Shown here: piece by piece, positions 29,509 through 39,980 of the stretch
Position numbering within the stretch: position 1 is the stretch's first letter
Layout of the letters: each line of letters starts with the position of its first letter
Origin: Cedecea neteri NBRC 105707 = ATCC 33855
Lineage (GTDB): Bacteria; Pseudomonadota; Gammaproteobacteria; Enterobacterales; Enterobacteriaceae
Direction of reading: 5' to 3'
Assembly: GCF_001571265.1 (NCBI RefSeq)
Contig: NZ_BCTL01000030.1
Coordinates: 39,374 to 103,373 of the forward strand
Length of the DNA: 64,000 nucleotides
Program-made: the position numbers and the translations under genes
Notes under the pieces: model-generated
The model's input: the letters and a program-made list of their open reading frames with translations, nothing else
Database searches by the model: none
What the model was told of the DNA's origin: nothing

Positions 29509-29961
29509 ATGGACAGCACCCGTATTATTGTTGGCCGCGAGAATTTTAACGTCGGCGAAGAGTATCAGTGGCTTTCGCAGTGCGATGAAGACGGTGCTGT
29601 CGTGACCTTCACCGGCAAAGTCCGCAACCATAACCTTGGCGACAGCGTAAGTGCCCTGACGCTTGAGCATTATCCGGGAATGACTGAAAAAGCGCTGGCG
29701 GAAATCGTCGTTGAGGCGAGAAGCCGCTGGCCGCTGCAGCGCGTGACGGTGATTCACCGCATCGGTGAGCTGTGGCCCGGCGATGAAATTGTCTTTGTGG
29801 GGGTGACGGGCGCACACCGCAGCTCGGCGTTTGAAGCCGCTCAATTCATCATGGATTACCTGAAAACCCGCGCGCCGTTCTGGAAACGTGAAGCGACCTC
29901 CGAAGGTGACCGCTGGGTCGAGGCGAGGGACAGCGACAAACAGGCGGCTAAACGCTGGTAG
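29509..29961 (+). CDS. moaE: molybdopterin synthase catalytic subunit
   Basis: 150 residues, as in E. coli. With MoaD it adds two sulfurs to precursor Z. Family segments VTFTGKVRNHNLGDSV, HRIGELWPGDEIVFVGV and the catalytic lysines in TRAPFWKREATS are present. Immediately downstream of moaD; last gene of the moa operon. Confidence 0.96.
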   Translation: MDSTRIIVGRENFNVGEEYQWLSQCDEDGAVVTFTGKVRNHNLGDSVSALTLEHYPGMTEKALAEIVVEARSRWPLQRVTVIHRIGELWPGDEIVFVGVTGAHRSSAFEAAQFIMDYLKTRAPFWKREATSEGDRWVEARDSDKQAAKRW

Positions 29962-30051
29962 GCTACGCGGTCTGTGGGATGTGTTAATCTTAAAGCGGGT
30001 GAGCCAAACAGCTCGCGTTAGAAGCTTAATACACAACACAGAGGAAGCATC

Positions 30052-30762
30052 ATGGACCGATTCCCGCGTCCCAATGAGACTATCGTACAGCGTGCCAATA
30101 CGGGCCTTCAGACCTTTATGGCGCAAGTTTACGGCTGGATGACCTGCGGTCTACTTTTAACCGCCTTTATCGCGTGGTACGCAGCGAATACCCCGGCGGT
30201 TATGGAGTTTGTCTTCTCCAGTAAGATCACCTTCTTTGGTTTGATTATCGTTCAACTGGGGCTGGTTTTTGTGCTCTCCGGCATGGTGCACAAGCTTAGC
30301 GCTAGCGTGGCGACTTCGTTGTTCATGCTTTACTCGGCGCTGACCGGGTTGACCATGGCGAGCATTTTCCTGGTGTACACCTATTCGTCTATTGCCAGCA
30401 CGTTTGTGGTGGCCGGTGGGATGTTTGGCGCCATGAGCCTCTATGGCTACACCACCAAACGTGACCTGAGCGGCTTCGGCAACATGCTGTTTATGGCCTT
30501 GATCGGGATTGTACTGGCTTCGCTGGTTAACTTCTGGCTGAAAAGCGATGCGCTCATGTGGGCTATCACCTACATCGGCGTGGTGGTGTTTGTGGGATTA
30601 ACTGCTTACGACACGCAGAAACTGAAAAACATCGGCGAGCAAATTGATACCCGCGACGCGCAAATGCTGCGTAAGTACTCAATTCTTGGTGCCCTGACGC
30701 TGTATCTCGACTTCATCAACCTGTTCCTGATGCTGTTGCGTATCTTTGGCAATCGCCGTTAA
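30052..30762 (+). CDS. ybhL: YbhL, Bax-inhibitor-1-family membrane protein
   Basis: A 236-residue inner-membrane protein with about seven hydrophobic segments and the UPF0005/BI-1 signature YGYTTKRDLSGFGNML, ending in TLYLDFINLFLMLLRIFGNRR. Bacterial relatives act as pH-sensitive calcium leak channels; the E. coli function is unknown. It lies downstream of moaE as in E. coli, and a hairpin follows. Confidence 0.93.
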   Translation: MDRFPRPNETIVQRANTGLQTFMAQVYGWMTCGLLLTAFIAWYAANTPAVMEFVFSSKITFFGLIIVQLGLVFVLSGMVHKLSASVATSLFMLYSALTGLTMASIFLVYTYSSIASTFVVAGGMFGAMSLYGYTTKRDLSGFGNMLFMALIGIVLASLVNFWLKSDALMWAITYIGVVVFVGLTAYDTQKLKNIGEQIDTRDAQMLRKYSILGALTLYLDFINLFLMLLRIFGNRR

Positions 30763-30771
30763 TATGCACAC

Positions 30772-30791
30772 CCCTCTCCTTCGGGAGAGGG
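30772..30791 (+). terminator. hairpin after ybhL
   Basis: CCCTCTCC and GGAGAGGG pair around TTCG, just after the ybhL stop. The T tract is interrupted (GCGTTTCCT). The same CCTCTCC/GGAGAGG motif recurs in the composite repeat after rhlE. Confidence 0.55.
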
Positions 30792-30945
30792 CGTTTCCTC
30801 TCAATTTTGCTTTTCCTCTCGCTACTTTTTCCTGTCTGAACGGAAATATATTGCAATATCTGTCACAAAAAGGGGGCGTATTGAGGAAATTTCCGTACAC
30901 TTGCGTACTCTGATTAACAGGAAGAAATACTCCAGGAGATAAAGC

Positions 30946-31353
30946 ATGAAGTGGCAACAACGTGTAAGAGTGAGAACCGGACTGGGTTGCTGGCAGATTA
31001 TGCTGCATCTTGCGGTAGTCGCTGCCCTGCTCGTTGGCTGGAAAACGGCGACCTTGATCCCCGTAGGCGTGGGGCTGTGCCTGCTTTATGTTGCCACCGT
31101 GGTCATGATGTTTATCTTCCAGCGTTTTCATACCGGCCTGCTGCGCGACATTGGTGATTTCCTCGAAGAGCTGACCACCACCTGGTATTTTGGCAACGCG
31201 ATGATTGCCCTCTGGCTACTGTCACGCGTGGTGCAGAGTCACCTGATTCTGGCGCTGGCCGGCCTGGCAATGCTCGCCGGACCGGCTATCTTCTCTCTGC
31301 TCGCGAAAGACAAGTCACGCAATCTTACGCCTAAACATCCAGTACGCCGCTGA
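30946..31353 (+). CDS. ybhQ: YbhQ inner-membrane protein
   Basis: A 135-residue protein with about four hydrophobic segments ([30 protein letters not shown] and two later). It matches E. coli YbhQ at both ends ([15 protein letters not shown]). Function unknown; localisation at the cell-division region has been reported for the family. E. coli ybhM-P, which lie between ybhL and ybhQ there, are missing. Its last 39 nt overlap the 3' end of convergent ybhR. Confidence 0.88.
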   Translation: MKWQQRVRVRTGLGCWQIMLHLAVVAALLVGWKTATLIPVGVGLCLLYVATVVMMFIFQRFHTGLLRDIGDFLEELTTTWYFGNAMIALWLLSRVVQSHLILALAGLAMLAGPAIFSLLAKDKSRNLTPKHPVRR

Positions 31354-32421
31354 ACCCGTTGTGGCCGCAATGACCAGCAGCGGCCACAGACTCTGCCAGA
31401 CAATCCCAAAGCTCGCATCCTTCAGGTAAATCTGTTTCGTGATGTCGGTGAAATGACGAATTGGGTTTATCCACGTTAAATCCTGCAGCCAAACCGGCAT
31501 GTTTTCTACCGGCGAGACATAGCCGGAGAGCAGAATCGCCGGCATCATAAAGACAAACACGCCGATAAATGCCTGCTGCTGGGTTGAGCAGAGGGCGGAA
31601 ATCAGCAGCCCGAACCCCACCAGCGACAGCCCGTAGACGATCATCGTGAAGAAAAACAGCAGCAGCGAGCCGGAGAAGGGGATGTGATACCCCCAAATAC
31701 CTACAGCCAGCACAATGGTGGCCTGCACCAGCGCGACAATTTGGGCTGGAACCGCTTTGCCAATAAAGATTTGCCAGGTGGCCAGGGGAGAAACCAACAG
31801 CTGATCGAGCGTGCCTTGCTCGCGTTCGCGGGCAACCGAAAGGGACGTTACAATCATCACCCCGATGGTGGTTATCATCGCTATCAACGACGGCACCACA
31901 AACCATTTGTAATCAAGGTTAGGGTTATACCAGTTGCGAATAGTCAGCTCACTATTGTTGGGTTTTGGCTGGCCGGTCATTAGCTCTTGCTGATAGTTAT
32001 TGACGATTTGCTGGAGATAATTCGCGGCAATCTGCGCGCTGTTTGAGTTACGTCCGTCGAGCAGGATTTGCAGCTTCGCCGGATTCTGACTGGCAATATC
32101 GCGCGAAAAATTCGCCGGGAAGCGAATTAACAGAAGTGCTTTTTGGTTGTCTATCGTCGGCTGTATTTCCTGCGGGCTTTTCAGCAGCTGTACATGGCTG
32201 AAGGCGCTGGCGCGGGCAAAACGCTGGGTCAGTTCAATCGAGTGATTGCCGTTGTCTTCGTTATAGATAGCGATGGTGGCATTAGTCACCTCAAGCGTGG
32301 CGGCAAACGGGAACAAAAGCACCTGTAGCAGCACCGGCAAAATCAGGATGGCACGGGTTTGAGGTTCACGCAGCAGCGACTGCAGCTCTTTGCGAATTAA
32401 CGTCCATAAACGATAAAACAT
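31315..32421 (-). CDS. ybhR: ABC-2 type export permease YbhR
   Basis: A 368-residue permease: N-terminal membrane anchor, a large extracytoplasmic domain (about 45-165), then five hydrophobic helices. The [20 protein letters not shown] motif is typical of ABC-2 permeases. Works with YbhS and the ATPase YbhF. It lies 10 bp after ybhS and overlaps the end of ybhQ on the other strand. Confidence 0.94.
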   Translation of the reverse strand: MFYRLWTLIRKELQSLLREPQTRAILILPVLLQVLLFPFAATLEVTNATIAIYNEDNGNHSIELTQRFARASAFSHVQLLKSPQEIQPTIDNQKALLLIRFPANFSRDIASQNPAKLQILLDGRNSNSAQIAANYLQQIVNNYQQELMTGQPKPNNSELTIRNWYNPNLDYKWFVVPSLIAMITTIGVMIVTSLSVAREREQGTLDQLLVSPLATWQIFIGKAVPAQIVALVQATIVLAVGIWGYHIPFSGSLLLFFFTMIVYGLSLVGFGLLISALCSTQQQAFIGVFVFMMPAILLSGYVSPVENMPVWLQDLTWINPIRHFTDITKQIYLKDASFGIVWQSLWPLLVIAATTGSAAYWMFRRKIA

Positions 32422-32431
32422 GCTTTCTCCC

Positions 32432-33571
32432 TTAATCGAGCCGACGTTTGGTTTTCAGCGCCGTCAGGCCGATAAATATCACCGCCGAGGCAATCAAAAA
32501 CAGCGTATTGACGATTAACACAGAGGTGATATTCCCCGCCAGGAACAGGCTTTGCAGCGTACTGACGAAGTAGCGCGCCGGAATAACGTAGGTGACTGCC
32601 CGGATAATCGCCGGCATGCTGTCTATCTGGAAAATAAAGCCGGACAGCATGATGGACGGTAAAAATGCGGCGTTTAGCGCTACCTGAGCGGCGTTGAACT
32701 GATTACGCGTAATGGTGGAAATCAGCAGTCCCATGCCCAGCGTGCTGAGTAAAAACAGGCTGGTTATCAGAAAAAGCAGCACCAGCGAGCCGCGCCACGG
32801 CACGCCGAGGACGAATACCGTCACCAGCATACAAAGCAGCATCGCCAGCATGCCCAGCACGTAGTAAGGCACCAGCTTGCAGAGCAGCAGCTCGGTTCGC
32901 GTTACCTGAGTGGAAAGCAGGGCCTCCATGGTGCCGCGCTCCCATTCCCGGGCCACGACCAGAGAGGTCAGTATCGCGCCGATAACCGTCATGATGATGG
33001 TCACAGCGCCGGGAATAATAAAGTGCTGACTGATGGCGGCGGGGTTGAACCAATAGCGCAGCTGCACGTCGATTAGCGGCTCAAAATGTTCGCCACGGTC
33101 TTCCGCCCGCTGCTGCTGCCAAAGCTGCCAGATCCCCTGCATATACCCCTGCACAAAGTTAGCCGTATTGGGCTCGCTGCCGTCGGTGATCACCTGAATC
33201 GGGGCCGTTGCGCCCGGGCGGGCCATGTTCTGTGCAAAATCGGGAGGGATAGTCACCATGCCGCGAATCTTCCCGGCCTGCATCAACTGAATAAGCTGCT
33301 CGCGGTTATCGCTGATGGTGGGCTGAATAAACGGCGAAGCGCTGATCGCGTGGCTGAAGTCCAGTGCATCTTCGCTTTGCTGTTCAATCAGGACGCCGAC
33401 GTGTAGACGGCTGGAATCCAGGTTAATGCCGTAGCCGAAGATAAACAGCAGCAGAAGTGGGATAACCACGGCGATTAACCAGCTGCTGGGGTCGCGCACA
33501 ATTTGCCGCGTTTCTTTCACGCACAGGGCGCGGACGCGGCGCCACGATACTCTTTGGCTATGTTCGCTCAT
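32432..33571 (-). CDS. ybhS: ABC-2 type export permease YbhS
   Basis: A 379-residue permease with the same plan as YbhR: one N-terminal helix, a periplasmic domain and a C-terminal five-helix block, with the motif [20 protein letters not shown]. coli YbhFSR is a drug and cation efflux pump. The start overlaps the ybhF stop by 14 nt. Confidence 0.94.
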   Translation of the reverse strand: MSEHSQRVSWRRVRALCVKETRQIVRDPSSWLIAVVIPLLLLFIFGYGINLDSSRLHVGVLIEQQSEDALDFSHAISASPFIQPTISDNREQLIQLMQAGKIRGMVTIPPDFAQNMARPGATAPIQVITDGSEPNTANFVQGYMQGIWQLWQQQRAEDRGEHFEPLIDVQLRYWFNPAAISQHFIIPGAVTIIMTVIGAILTSLVVAREWERGTMEALLSTQVTRTELLLCKLVPYYVLGMLAMLLCMLVTVFVLGVPWRGSLVLLFLITSLFLLSTLGMGLLISTITRNQFNAAQVALNAAFLPSIMLSGFIFQIDSMPAIIRAVTYVIPARYFVSTLQSLFLAGNITSVLIVNTLFLIASAVIFIGLTALKTKRRLD

Positions 33572-35306
33572 CGCTGTGTTCCTTATCCCATTCGTGAATC
33601 AGCCCGATAAACGCCTGCTCCATGGTCGGATCCGGCGTTTCGTCGTCCGCCACCTGCTGCTTCAGGTCGTCCGGCGTGCCGCTGGCTATCAGCTTGCCGC
33701 GGTACACCAGCCCGATTCGGTCGCAGTATTCGGCCTCATCCATAAAGTGAGTGGTCACCATCACCGTGACGCCTTGCTCCACCATGCTGTTGATATGCAG
33801 CCAGAATTCGCGCCGGGTAATCGGGTCGACGCCGGAAGTCGGTTCATCAAGAAACAGAATGTCCGGCTCGTGCATCAGCGAGCAGGCGAGCGCCAGCCGC
33901 TGCTTAAAGCCAAGTGGAAGCGAGTCTGTGGTGCTGTTGGCGATAGGCTGCAGCGCAAACGCCTCGCTCATGCGGTTAATTTTGTCCTGTTGGGCACGTC
34001 CGCGCAGGCCATAAACCCCGGAGAAGAAACGCAGGTTTTGCGCTACCGTCAGGTTGCCGTAAAGCGAGAATTTCTGAGCCATATAGCCAAGATGCTGGCG
34101 TGCTTTGCCTGAGCTGGTTTTCAAATCCATGTCCAGTACCAGCGCCTTGCCCGAAGTGGGGACTAACAAACCGCACATCATCTTGAAGGTGGTGGACTTC
34201 CCCGCGCCGTTGGGGCCGAGCAGCCCGAAGATTTCGCCGCGCTTAACGGCAAAATTAACGTGGTCGGTTGCCGCAAAGTCGCCAAATTTTTTGGTCAGCT
34301 CTTCGGCCTGAATCACCGTCTCGCCGGACTCACCGTCAACGGTATGAAGAATATCGCCGAGTGGCGATTCGTTAGCCCCGGCACCGCCCAGTAAATCAAT
34401 AAAAGCATCTTCAAAGCGCGGATCGGTTTCTTTCAGGCTGGTCTCGGGAACATTCAACGCGTTAGCCAGTTCGCTGATGTTGGAATCCTTAGCAAGGATC
34501 AGCCGTACCGAACGCCCCTGAATCACGCCGTCGCTTACCTGCGGCAGCTTCAGGGCCCGCTGAAGAAGCTGGCGGTTGTTTTCGTGCTCATGGCTGACCA
34601 GCAGCGAACGCCCGGCCATCTTCTGCGTCAGCGCTTTCGGCGCGCCGTGATAAAGCAGCTCACCTTCGTTCATCAGCAAAATTTCCCGGCACTGCTCGGC
34701 TTCATCCAGGTATGACGTGCTCCAGAGAATCAGCATGCCTTCGCCCGCCAGCTCGTGCACCATCTGCCACAGTTCGCGCCTTGAAATAGGGTCAACGCCC
34801 ACGCCCGGCTCATCCAGCAGCAGCACTTTCGGCTGGCCGACCAGGGTGCAGGCGAGGCCAAGCTTTTGCTTCATCCCACCGGAGAGCTTGCCCGCCAGGC
34901 GCCCGGTAAATGGCCCCAAAGATGTAAACTCCAGCAGCCGGGCAAACGTGCTCTTACGCTGCTCCCCGGTCACGCCTCGCAGGTCGGCATAAAGCGTGAG
35001 GTTTTCCATTACCGTCAAATCTTCGTACAGGCCAAACTTTTGCGGCATATAGCCCAGTTCTGCGTGCAGGGCGCGATCGTCTTTAATCGGGTCAAGGCCG
35101 ATGACTGAGGCGGATCCCTCGCCAGGCTGAAGTAGCCCGGCAAGCATCCTCATCAGCGTGGTTTTCCCCGCGCCGTCGGGGCCAACCAGTCCGGTCACCG
35201 CTCCCGCGTGAATTTCGCAATCAAGGCTGGCGACGGCTGGCTTTTCAAGTCCAGGGAAACGCTTCACCAGCCCCTGCAGGCGAATGACCGCGTCATTGTT
35301 GCTCAT
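33558..35306 (-). CDS. ybhF: fused double ABC ATPase YbhF
   Basis: A 582-residue ATPase with two nucleotide-binding domains. Walker A loops are [11 protein letters not shown] and [11 protein letters not shown]. The first signature is [13 protein letters not shown]; the second is a degenerate [13 protein letters not shown], which E. coli YbhF shares, so it is not damage. A linker at about 240-330 joins the domains. Overlaps ybhG and ybhS by 14 nt each. Confidence 0.95.
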   Translation of the reverse strand: MSNNDAVIRLQGLVKRFPGLEKPAVASLDCEIHAGAVTGLVGPDGAGKTTLMRMLAGLLQPGEGSASVIGLDPIKDDRALHAELGYMPQKFGLYEDLTVMENLTLYADLRGVTGEQRKSTFARLLEFTSLGPFTGRLAGKLSGGMKQKLGLACTLVGQPKVLLLDEPGVGVDPISRRELWQMVHELAGEGMLILWSTSYLDEAEQCREILLMNEGELLYHGAPKALTQKMAGRSLLVSHEHENNRQLLQRALKLPQVSDGVIQGRSVRLILAKDSNISELANALNVPETSLKETDPRFEDAFIDLLGGAGANESPLGDILHTVDGESGETVIQAEELTKKFGDFAATDHVNFAVKRGEIFGLLGPNGAGKSTTFKMMCGLLVPTSGKALVLDMDLKTSSGKARQHLGYMAQKFSLYGNLTVAQNLRFFSGVYGLRGRAQQDKINRMSEAFALQPIANSTTDSLPLGFKQRLALACSLMHEPDILFLDEPTSGVDPITRREFWLHINSMVEQGVTVMVTTHFMDEAEYCDRIGLVYRGKLIASGTPDDLKQQVADDETPDPTMEQAFIGLIHEWDKEHSDERT

Positions 35307-36300
35307 GCTGTGTTCCGCCGTTGAATTTCACCGTAACTGGCATGCCCTGACGCAGCGAGTCATCTGCATCGGTCACGATAATGCGCAGGCGGTAGACTAA
35401 ATCCGTGCGCAAATCCGGCGTTTCAACCGTTTTCGGGGTGAACTCCGCCGTCGGAGACACAAAGCCCACTTTACCGTGGTAAGGCTTGTCCGGGCGGCCA
35501 TCGGTATAAATCAGCAGTTCGCTGCCGGGTTTGGCCTGCCCCAGATTGGTTTCGTCGATATATGCGCGAACCCATACCGGGCGAGTGAGTGAAAGGGTGA
35601 GTACCGTACTGCCCGCATTAAGCATACTCCCAGGCTCCACCGCGCGGGTCAGCAACGTGCCGTCAGAAGGGGCAATAAGAGTGGTGTCCTGCAGATCGAG
35701 CTGCGACTGTGCCAGCTGCGCTTTGGCCTGCTGCAGGCTGGCCTGCGCCTGAGCAATTTCCTGCGGGCGGTTGCCGCTGCGGTACTGGCTGAGCTTATCC
35801 TGGGCCGCTTTCAGCGTGGCTTTTGCCTGATCGCTGGATGAGCGGGCGTTAGCTAAGTCATTCGCCGAGATGGTTTTGGTCGCCCACAGCCCTTGCTGAC
35901 GCTGGTAGAAGTTTTGCGCGTAGTCATAGGCCGCCTGTGCCTGGTTAACCTGCGCCGCAGCCTGGGCTATTTCTTCATCGCGGTAGCCCGCAATAATTAA
36001 ATCGTATTTGGCCTGGGCGGCCGCAACGTTGGCTTCGGCCTGACGCAAAGCGTTTTCATAAGGCGCTTTATCTATCAGCCCGAGGGGTTCACCGGTTTTG
36101 ATCGCATCGCCTTCATCAACCTCAAGCGCCGCGAGCCGTCCTCCCACGCGGAAGCTCAAGTTAACGGTGCGGATATCCACGTTGCCGTAGAGCGTCAGCT
36201 CGCTGTTTTGCTGGCTCTGGTACCATTTCCAGCCGCCAAACGCCGCGGCCACGAGCGCTACAATCACAATGACGGCAATCACCGGCTTCTTATTGTTCAT
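35293..36300 (-). CDS. ybhG: HlyD-family membrane-fusion protein YbhG
   Basis: A 335-residue periplasmic adaptor with one N-terminal membrane helix ([17 protein letters not shown]). The biotinyl-lipoyl-like halves at [28 protein letters not shown] and [18 protein letters not shown] flank a long Ala/Gln-rich coiled coil (about 85-205). It would link YbhFSR to an outer-membrane channel. I start at the ATG at 36300, which overlaps the cecR stop by 11 nt. Confidence 0.94.
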   Translation of the reverse strand: MNNKKPVIAVIVIVALVAAAFGGWKWYQSQQNSELTLYGNVDIRTVNLSFRVGGRLAALEVDEGDAIKTGEPLGLIDKAPYENALRQAEANVAAAQAKYDLIIAGYRDEEIAQAAAQVNQAQAAYDYAQNFYQRQQGLWATKTISANDLANARSSSDQAKATLKAAQDKLSQYRSGNRPQEIAQAQASLQQAKAQLAQSQLDLQDTTLIAPSDGTLLTRAVEPGSMLNAGSTVLTLSLTRPVWVRAYIDETNLGQAKPGSELLIYTDGRPDKPYHGKVGFVSPTAEFTPKTVETPDLRTDLVYRLRIIVTDADDSLRQGMPVTVKFNGGTQHEQQ

Positions 36301-36985
36301 CACTAGCGTTTCCTCTGTTTACGGATAATCCCTGCAGGATGAAATCAACGTGGCTCAGCACCACGCGGCTTATTTGCTGCACCTTTGCCTGGTCAAACTG
36401 AGGCCAGCCGGTGCGCAACAGAATTGTTTCTCGCCCAAGCCGGAAGGCCAGCACCTGGCCGAGCAGCGTGTGGGTATGCAAAATGGTGTCGGTATCAAAG
36501 GGATCTCGCCCGGTATAGTGCGCCACCAGCGTGGTCAGCAGGGAGTGCATGGGGTCGATAACCTGCTGGTGAATAAGCTGGTAAGCGGCGGTGGGAGAAA
36601 GTTGTTCTCGGGAGATAAATTTACTCAGGTTAAGCGTGTCGTCGGCGGTCAGCAGGGCGATCATTTGCCCGAGTGCGGTATGAATAAGATGCCGTATTTT
36701 CTCTTTGTCCGGTTCTGGCTGGCACAGCAGGGCTTCTGCGGCTGCAACATGCTCGTGGAAGTTACTGCTAATGAAGTCGGCGATCCACTGTGCGGAAGCC
36801 AGATAAAGCGCGTCTTTGGAGCCAAAGTAATAGGTGATAGCGGCGATATTTTGCCCGGCCTGGGCGGCGATATCTCGCGTCGTGGCGTGCATGCCGTACT
36901 CGGCAAATTGCGCAATCGCGGCGGCGATCAGCGTATTTTTAGCCTGCTCTCCGCGGCTGGTGACGGGCGTCGGCGAAGGTGTCAT
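36290..36985 (-). CDS. cecR: TetR-family regulator CecR
   Basis: A 231-residue TetR repressor with an N-terminal HTH ([23 protein letters not shown], about 35-57). It matches E. coli CecR (YbiH), reported to control ybhG-ybhFSR and the divergent rhlE and to affect cefoperazone and chloramphenicol sensitivity. It is the first gene of the cecR-ybhGFSR operon, with a perfect palindrome 17 bp upstream. Confidence 0.94.
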   Translation of the reverse strand: MTPSPTPVTSRGEQAKNTLIAAAIAQFAEYGMHATTRDIAAQAGQNIAAITYYFGSKDALYLASAQWIADFISSNFHEHVAAAEALLCQPEPDKEKIRHLIHTALGQMIALLTADDTLNLSKFISREQLSPTAAYQLIHQQVIDPMHSLLTTLVAHYTGRDPFDTDTILHTHTLLGQVLAFRLGRETILLRTGWPQFDQAKVQQISRVVLSHVDFILQGLSVNRGNASDEQ

Positions 36986-37002
36986 ACCGACCTCTTAAAA
37001 TG

Positions 37003-37022
37003 TTAATCAATCGATTGATTAA
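37003..37022. promoter_or_regulatory. CecR operator
   Basis: TTAATCAATCGATTGATTAA is a perfect 20-bp palindrome in the cecR-rhlE divergent spacer. It ends 17 bp before the cecR start codon and lies 216 bp from rhlE. Confidence 0.85.
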
Positions 37023-37238
37023 GAGTAAGCAAAGTTATCAACCCTGTCCAGCGCAAGGCTTTATTCTGTTAGCGCGGCAGATAGTGAGAATTTATGCGGA
37101 AGATCACAAAAACTGCTACACTGCACGCGAACGGCGCCGTGGTTTGCGCCTCCTCTCTTCGCCAGCTTAGCGCTGGCGCGTGATGTTCCCCCTGGAAACT
37201 ACACCGCACAATGCGGTCAGGGCGGTTCTGGAGTTCCT

Positions 37239-38636
37239 ATGTCTTTTGATTCTCTCGGCCTGAATGCCGATATTTTGCGTGCGGTGGAAGAGCAGGGCTA
37301 TCGTGAGCCTACCCCAATCCAGCGCCAGGCAATCCCGGTAGTCTTATCAGGCCGTGACCTGATGGCCAGCGCCCAAACCGGCACCGGCAAAACCGCAGGT
37401 TTTACCCTGCCGCTGTTACAGCGTCTGACCGACAGCGCGCCTCACCTGAAGGGCCGTCGCCCGGTGCGTGCGCTGATCCTCACCCCAACCCGCGAACTGG
37501 CGGCGCAGATTGGTGAGAATGTCCGCGACTACAGCAAATATTTAAATATTCGCTCGCTGGTTGTCTTCGGCGGCGTGAGCATTAATCCGCAGATGATGAA
37601 GCTGCGCGGCGGCGTGGATGTGCTGGTAGCAACGCCAGGCCGTTTGCTGGATCTTGAGCATCAGAACGCGGTGAAACTCGATCAGATCGAGATCCTGGTG
37701 CTGGATGAAGCCGACCGTATGCTGGATATGGGCTTCATTCATGACATTCGTCGCGTGCTGGCTAAACTGCCTGCGCGCCGCCAGAACCTGCTGTTCTCGG
37801 CAACTTTCTCCGACGACATTAAAGCGCTGGCTGAAAAGCTGCTGCATAACCCGGAAGAAGTCGAAGTGGCTCGCCGCAACACGGCGTCTGAGCAGGTCAC
37901 ACAGCACGTTCATTTTGTGGACAAAAAGCGCAAGCGGGAACTGCTGTCGCAGATGATTGGCGAAGGTAACTGGCAGCAGGTGCTGGTGTTCACCCGCACC
38001 AAACACGGCGCTAACCACCTGGCAGAGCAACTGCAAAAAGACGGTATCACCGCGGCGGCAATCCACGGTAACAAGAGCCAGGGGGCTCGTACGCGTGCAC
38101 TGGCTGACTTCAAAAGCGGTGGTATTCGCGTTCTGGTGGCGACCGATATCGCGGCTCGTGGCCTGGACATTGAAGAACTGCCGCACGTTGTTAACTACGA
38201 GTTGCCAAACGTGCCGGAAGACTACGTGCACCGTATTGGCCGTACCGGCCGTGCGGCAGCCACTGGCGAAGCACTGTCTTTGGTGTGCGTGGACGAGCAT
38301 AAGCTGCTGCGTGACATCGAACGTCTGCTGAAGCGCGAGATCCCACGTATCGCATTGCCTGGTTTTGATGTTGATCCGTCGATTCCGGCTGAGCCAATCG
38401 TGAATGGTCGCCAGCAGCGTGGCGGCGGTGGTCGTGGTGGCCAGGGCGGTCGCGGTGGTCAAAACCAGGGGCAGGGTCAGCGTCGCAGCGGTAATGGCGG
38501 TAGCGCTAATGCCTCCGGCGATCGTAATAACGGTCCGCGTCGCAGCAGTAAACCGCAGGGCGAAGGTGCAGCGAAGCCGGCAGGTGAAAATGCCCGTCGT
38601 CGTCGTCCGCCGCGTAAGCCAGCGTCAGCGCAGTAA
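37239..38636 (+). CDS. rhlE: DEAD-box ATP-dependent RNA helicase RhlE
   Basis: A 465-residue helicase involved in ribosome maturation and RNA turnover. The Q motif is [15 protein letters not shown], with [28 protein letters not shown] and HRIGRTGRA in order. The C-terminal 75 residues are a basic Gly/Arg/Gln-rich tail ([14 protein letters not shown]) that would bind RNA and is longer than in E. coli. Has a GGAG site. Last gene of the block collinear with E. coli 17-18 min. Confidence 0.96.
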   Translation: MSFDSLGLNADILRAVEEQGYREPTPIQRQAIPVVLSGRDLMASAQTGTGKTAGFTLPLLQRLTDSAPHLKGRRPVRALILTPTRELAAQIGENVRDYSKYLNIRSLVVFGGVSINPQMMKLRGGVDVLVATPGRLLDLEHQNAVKLDQIEILVLDEADRMLDMGFIHDIRRVLAKLPARRQNLLFSATFSDDIKALAEKLLHNPEEVEVARRNTASEQVTQHVHFVDKKRKRELLSQMIGEGNWQQVLVFTRTKHGANHLAEQLQKDGITAAAIHGNKSQGARTRALADFKSGGIRVLVATDIAARGLDIEELPHVVNYELPNVPEDYVHRIGRTGRAAATGEALSLVCVDEHKLLRDIERLLKREIPRIALPGFDVDPSIPAEPIVNGRQQRGGGGRGGQGGRGGQNQGQGQRRSGNGGSANASGDRNNGPRRSSKPQGEGAAKPAGENARRRRPPRKPASAQ

Positions 38637-38646
38637 GTTTTTTATA

Positions 38647-38737
38647 CCCTCACCCTAACCCTCTCCCTAAAAGGGAGAGGGGATTAAAGACGCCCTGTGT
38701 TCGCCCTTTCCTCTTTGGGAAAAGGGCCGGGTGAGGG
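38647..38737. repeat. composite inverted repeat at the rhlE/dusC junction
   Basis: The outer arms CCCTCACCC and GGGTGAGGG (90 bp apart) enclose two smaller hairpins: CCCTCTCCCT/AGGGAGAGGG (38659-38681) and an imperfect CCCTTT..AAAAGGG (38704-38726). It resembles dispersed intergenic repeats of enterobacteria and may also end rhlE transcription. Confidence 0.7.
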
Positions 38738-38767
38738 GACAACAACACAAATATTATCGGATGCGTC

Positions 38768-39703
38768 ATGCGTGTTCTTCTTGCCCCGATGGAAGGGGTT
38801 CTCGACTCTTTAGTTCGCGAGCTTCTTACCGAGGTTAACGACTACGATCTCTGTATCACCGAATTTCTTCGCGTGGTCGATCAGCTTTTACCGGTTAAAT
38901 CCTTTCTCAAACTTTGCCCTGAACTTAACCACGCCAGCCGCACGCCGTCTGGAACGCTGGTCCGCGTTCAGCTACTAGGGCAGTACCCACAGTGGCTGGC
39001 TGAGAACGCCGCACGTGCCGTCGAGCTGGGCTCGTGGGGCGTGGACTTAAACTGCGGTTGCCCGTCAAAACTGGTCAACGGCAGCGGCGGCGGCGCGACT
39101 TTGCTCAAAGATCCTGAACTCATTTATCGCGGGGCGAAAGCCATGCGCGAGGCAGTTCCAGCGCATTTACCGGTCACGGTAAAAATTCGGCTCGGTTGGG
39201 ATAGCGGCGCGCGGCAGTTTGAAATTGCTGATGCTGTACAGCAGGCGGGCGCAACGGAGCTGGTGGTTCACGGCAGAACTAAGGAAGACGGCTATAAAGC
39301 CGAGCTGATCAATTGGGGGGCTATCGGAGAAATTCGCCAGCGGCTGGCGATTCCAGTCATCGCAAACGGGGAAATCTGGGACTGGCAAAGCGCGCAGGAT
39401 TGCCTGGCCACGACGGGATGTGATTCGGTGATGATTGGACGCGGGGCGCTGAATGTGCCGAACCTGAGTCGGGTTATTAAATACAACGAAGCGAGGATGC
39501 CGTGGGCCGATGTCGTGACGTTGTTGCAAAAATATAGCCGCCTGGAGAAACAGGGTGATACCGGGTTGTATCACGTGGCAAGGATTAAACAATGGCTTGG
39601 CTACTTGCGTAAAGAATACGTTGAGGCAACGGAACTGTTTACTGTAATTCGTACATTAAAAACGTCCGGTGAAATTGCCAATATTATTGGTGCATTAAAA
39701 TAA
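38768..39703 (+). CDS. dusC: tRNA-dihydrouridine(16) synthase
   Basis: FMN enzyme that reduces uridine 16 in tRNA. 311 residues (E. coli 315). The catalytic Cys lies in [21 protein letters not shown]/tRNA residues are in LRLGWDSG-type (KIRLGWDSG) and [21 protein letters not shown]. In E. coli dusC is near 48 min, not beside rhlE. Strong terminator downstream. Confidence 0.95.
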   Translation: MRVLLAPMEGVLDSLVRELLTEVNDYDLCITEFLRVVDQLLPVKSFLKLCPELNHASRTPSGTLVRVQLLGQYPQWLAENAARAVELGSWGVDLNCGCPSKLVNGSGGGATLLKDPELIYRGAKAMREAVPAHLPVTVKIRLGWDSGARQFEIADAVQQAGATELVVHGRTKEDGYKAELINWGAIGEIRQRLAIPVIANGEIWDWQSAQDCLATTGCDSVMIGRGALNVPNLSRVIKYNEARMPWADVVTLLQKYSRLEKQGDTGLYHVARIKQWLGYLRKEYVEATELFTVIRTLKTSGEIANIIGALK

Positions 39704-39717
39704 ACTTTTCTAAAGAA

Positions 39718-39753
39718 CCCGTTAATTGATCTTTTAATTAACGGGCGTTTTTT
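39718..39753 (+). terminator. terminator of dusC
   Basis: CCCGTTAATT and AATTAACGGG form a 10-bp stem around an 8-nt loop, followed by CGTTTTTT. Confidence 0.9.
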
Positions 39754-39874
39754 CTGATGAATTTCTTTTCTTACATTCTTTCCTGAATCAAGGTCACAAA
39801 TTTCACCTTTTATTTTATTTAGTGCTGGAGGTTATTTTGGTGTGATGCCACTATAGCGACACAAATTACATCAA

Positions 39875-39902
39875 GGATTGTTACTGTCTAACAGGCAAAA
39901 CC
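39875..39902 (+). promoter_or_regulatory. RAT 1, BglG antiterminator RNA site before the porin gene
   Basis: GGATTGTTACTG, five bases, CAGGCAAAACC matches the ribonucleic antiterminator consensus bound by BglG-family proteins. Its 3' end overlaps the left arm of the following terminator, so the two structures exclude each other. Confidence 0.92.
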
Positions 39903-39948
39903 TAAATTCATTCTCCGGTTGTCGGGAAATGAATTTAGGTTTTTTTTT
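39898..39948 (+). terminator. conditional terminator 1 (overlaps RAT 1)
   Basis: AAACCTAAATTCA and TGAATTTAGGTTT form a 13-bp stem followed by a run of T, 33 bp before the porin start. Confidence 0.92.
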
Positions 39949-39980
39949 GCTTTTTTTTATTAAAACAAGGGACGTTTATC

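Noticed and set aside
33751..35306. Second ABC signature of YbhF (LPLGF) as a sign of damage
   Set aside because: E. coli YbhF has the same degenerate second signature, so it is a family trait.
37542..38462. 306-codon open frame on the minus strand
   Set aside because: Antisense shadow of rhlE; composition is typical of a reverse-read gene.
39754..39874. Possible CRP site upstream of RAT 1
   Set aside because: TGTGA and TCACA halves are present but not in the correct N6 spacing, so I do not call it.
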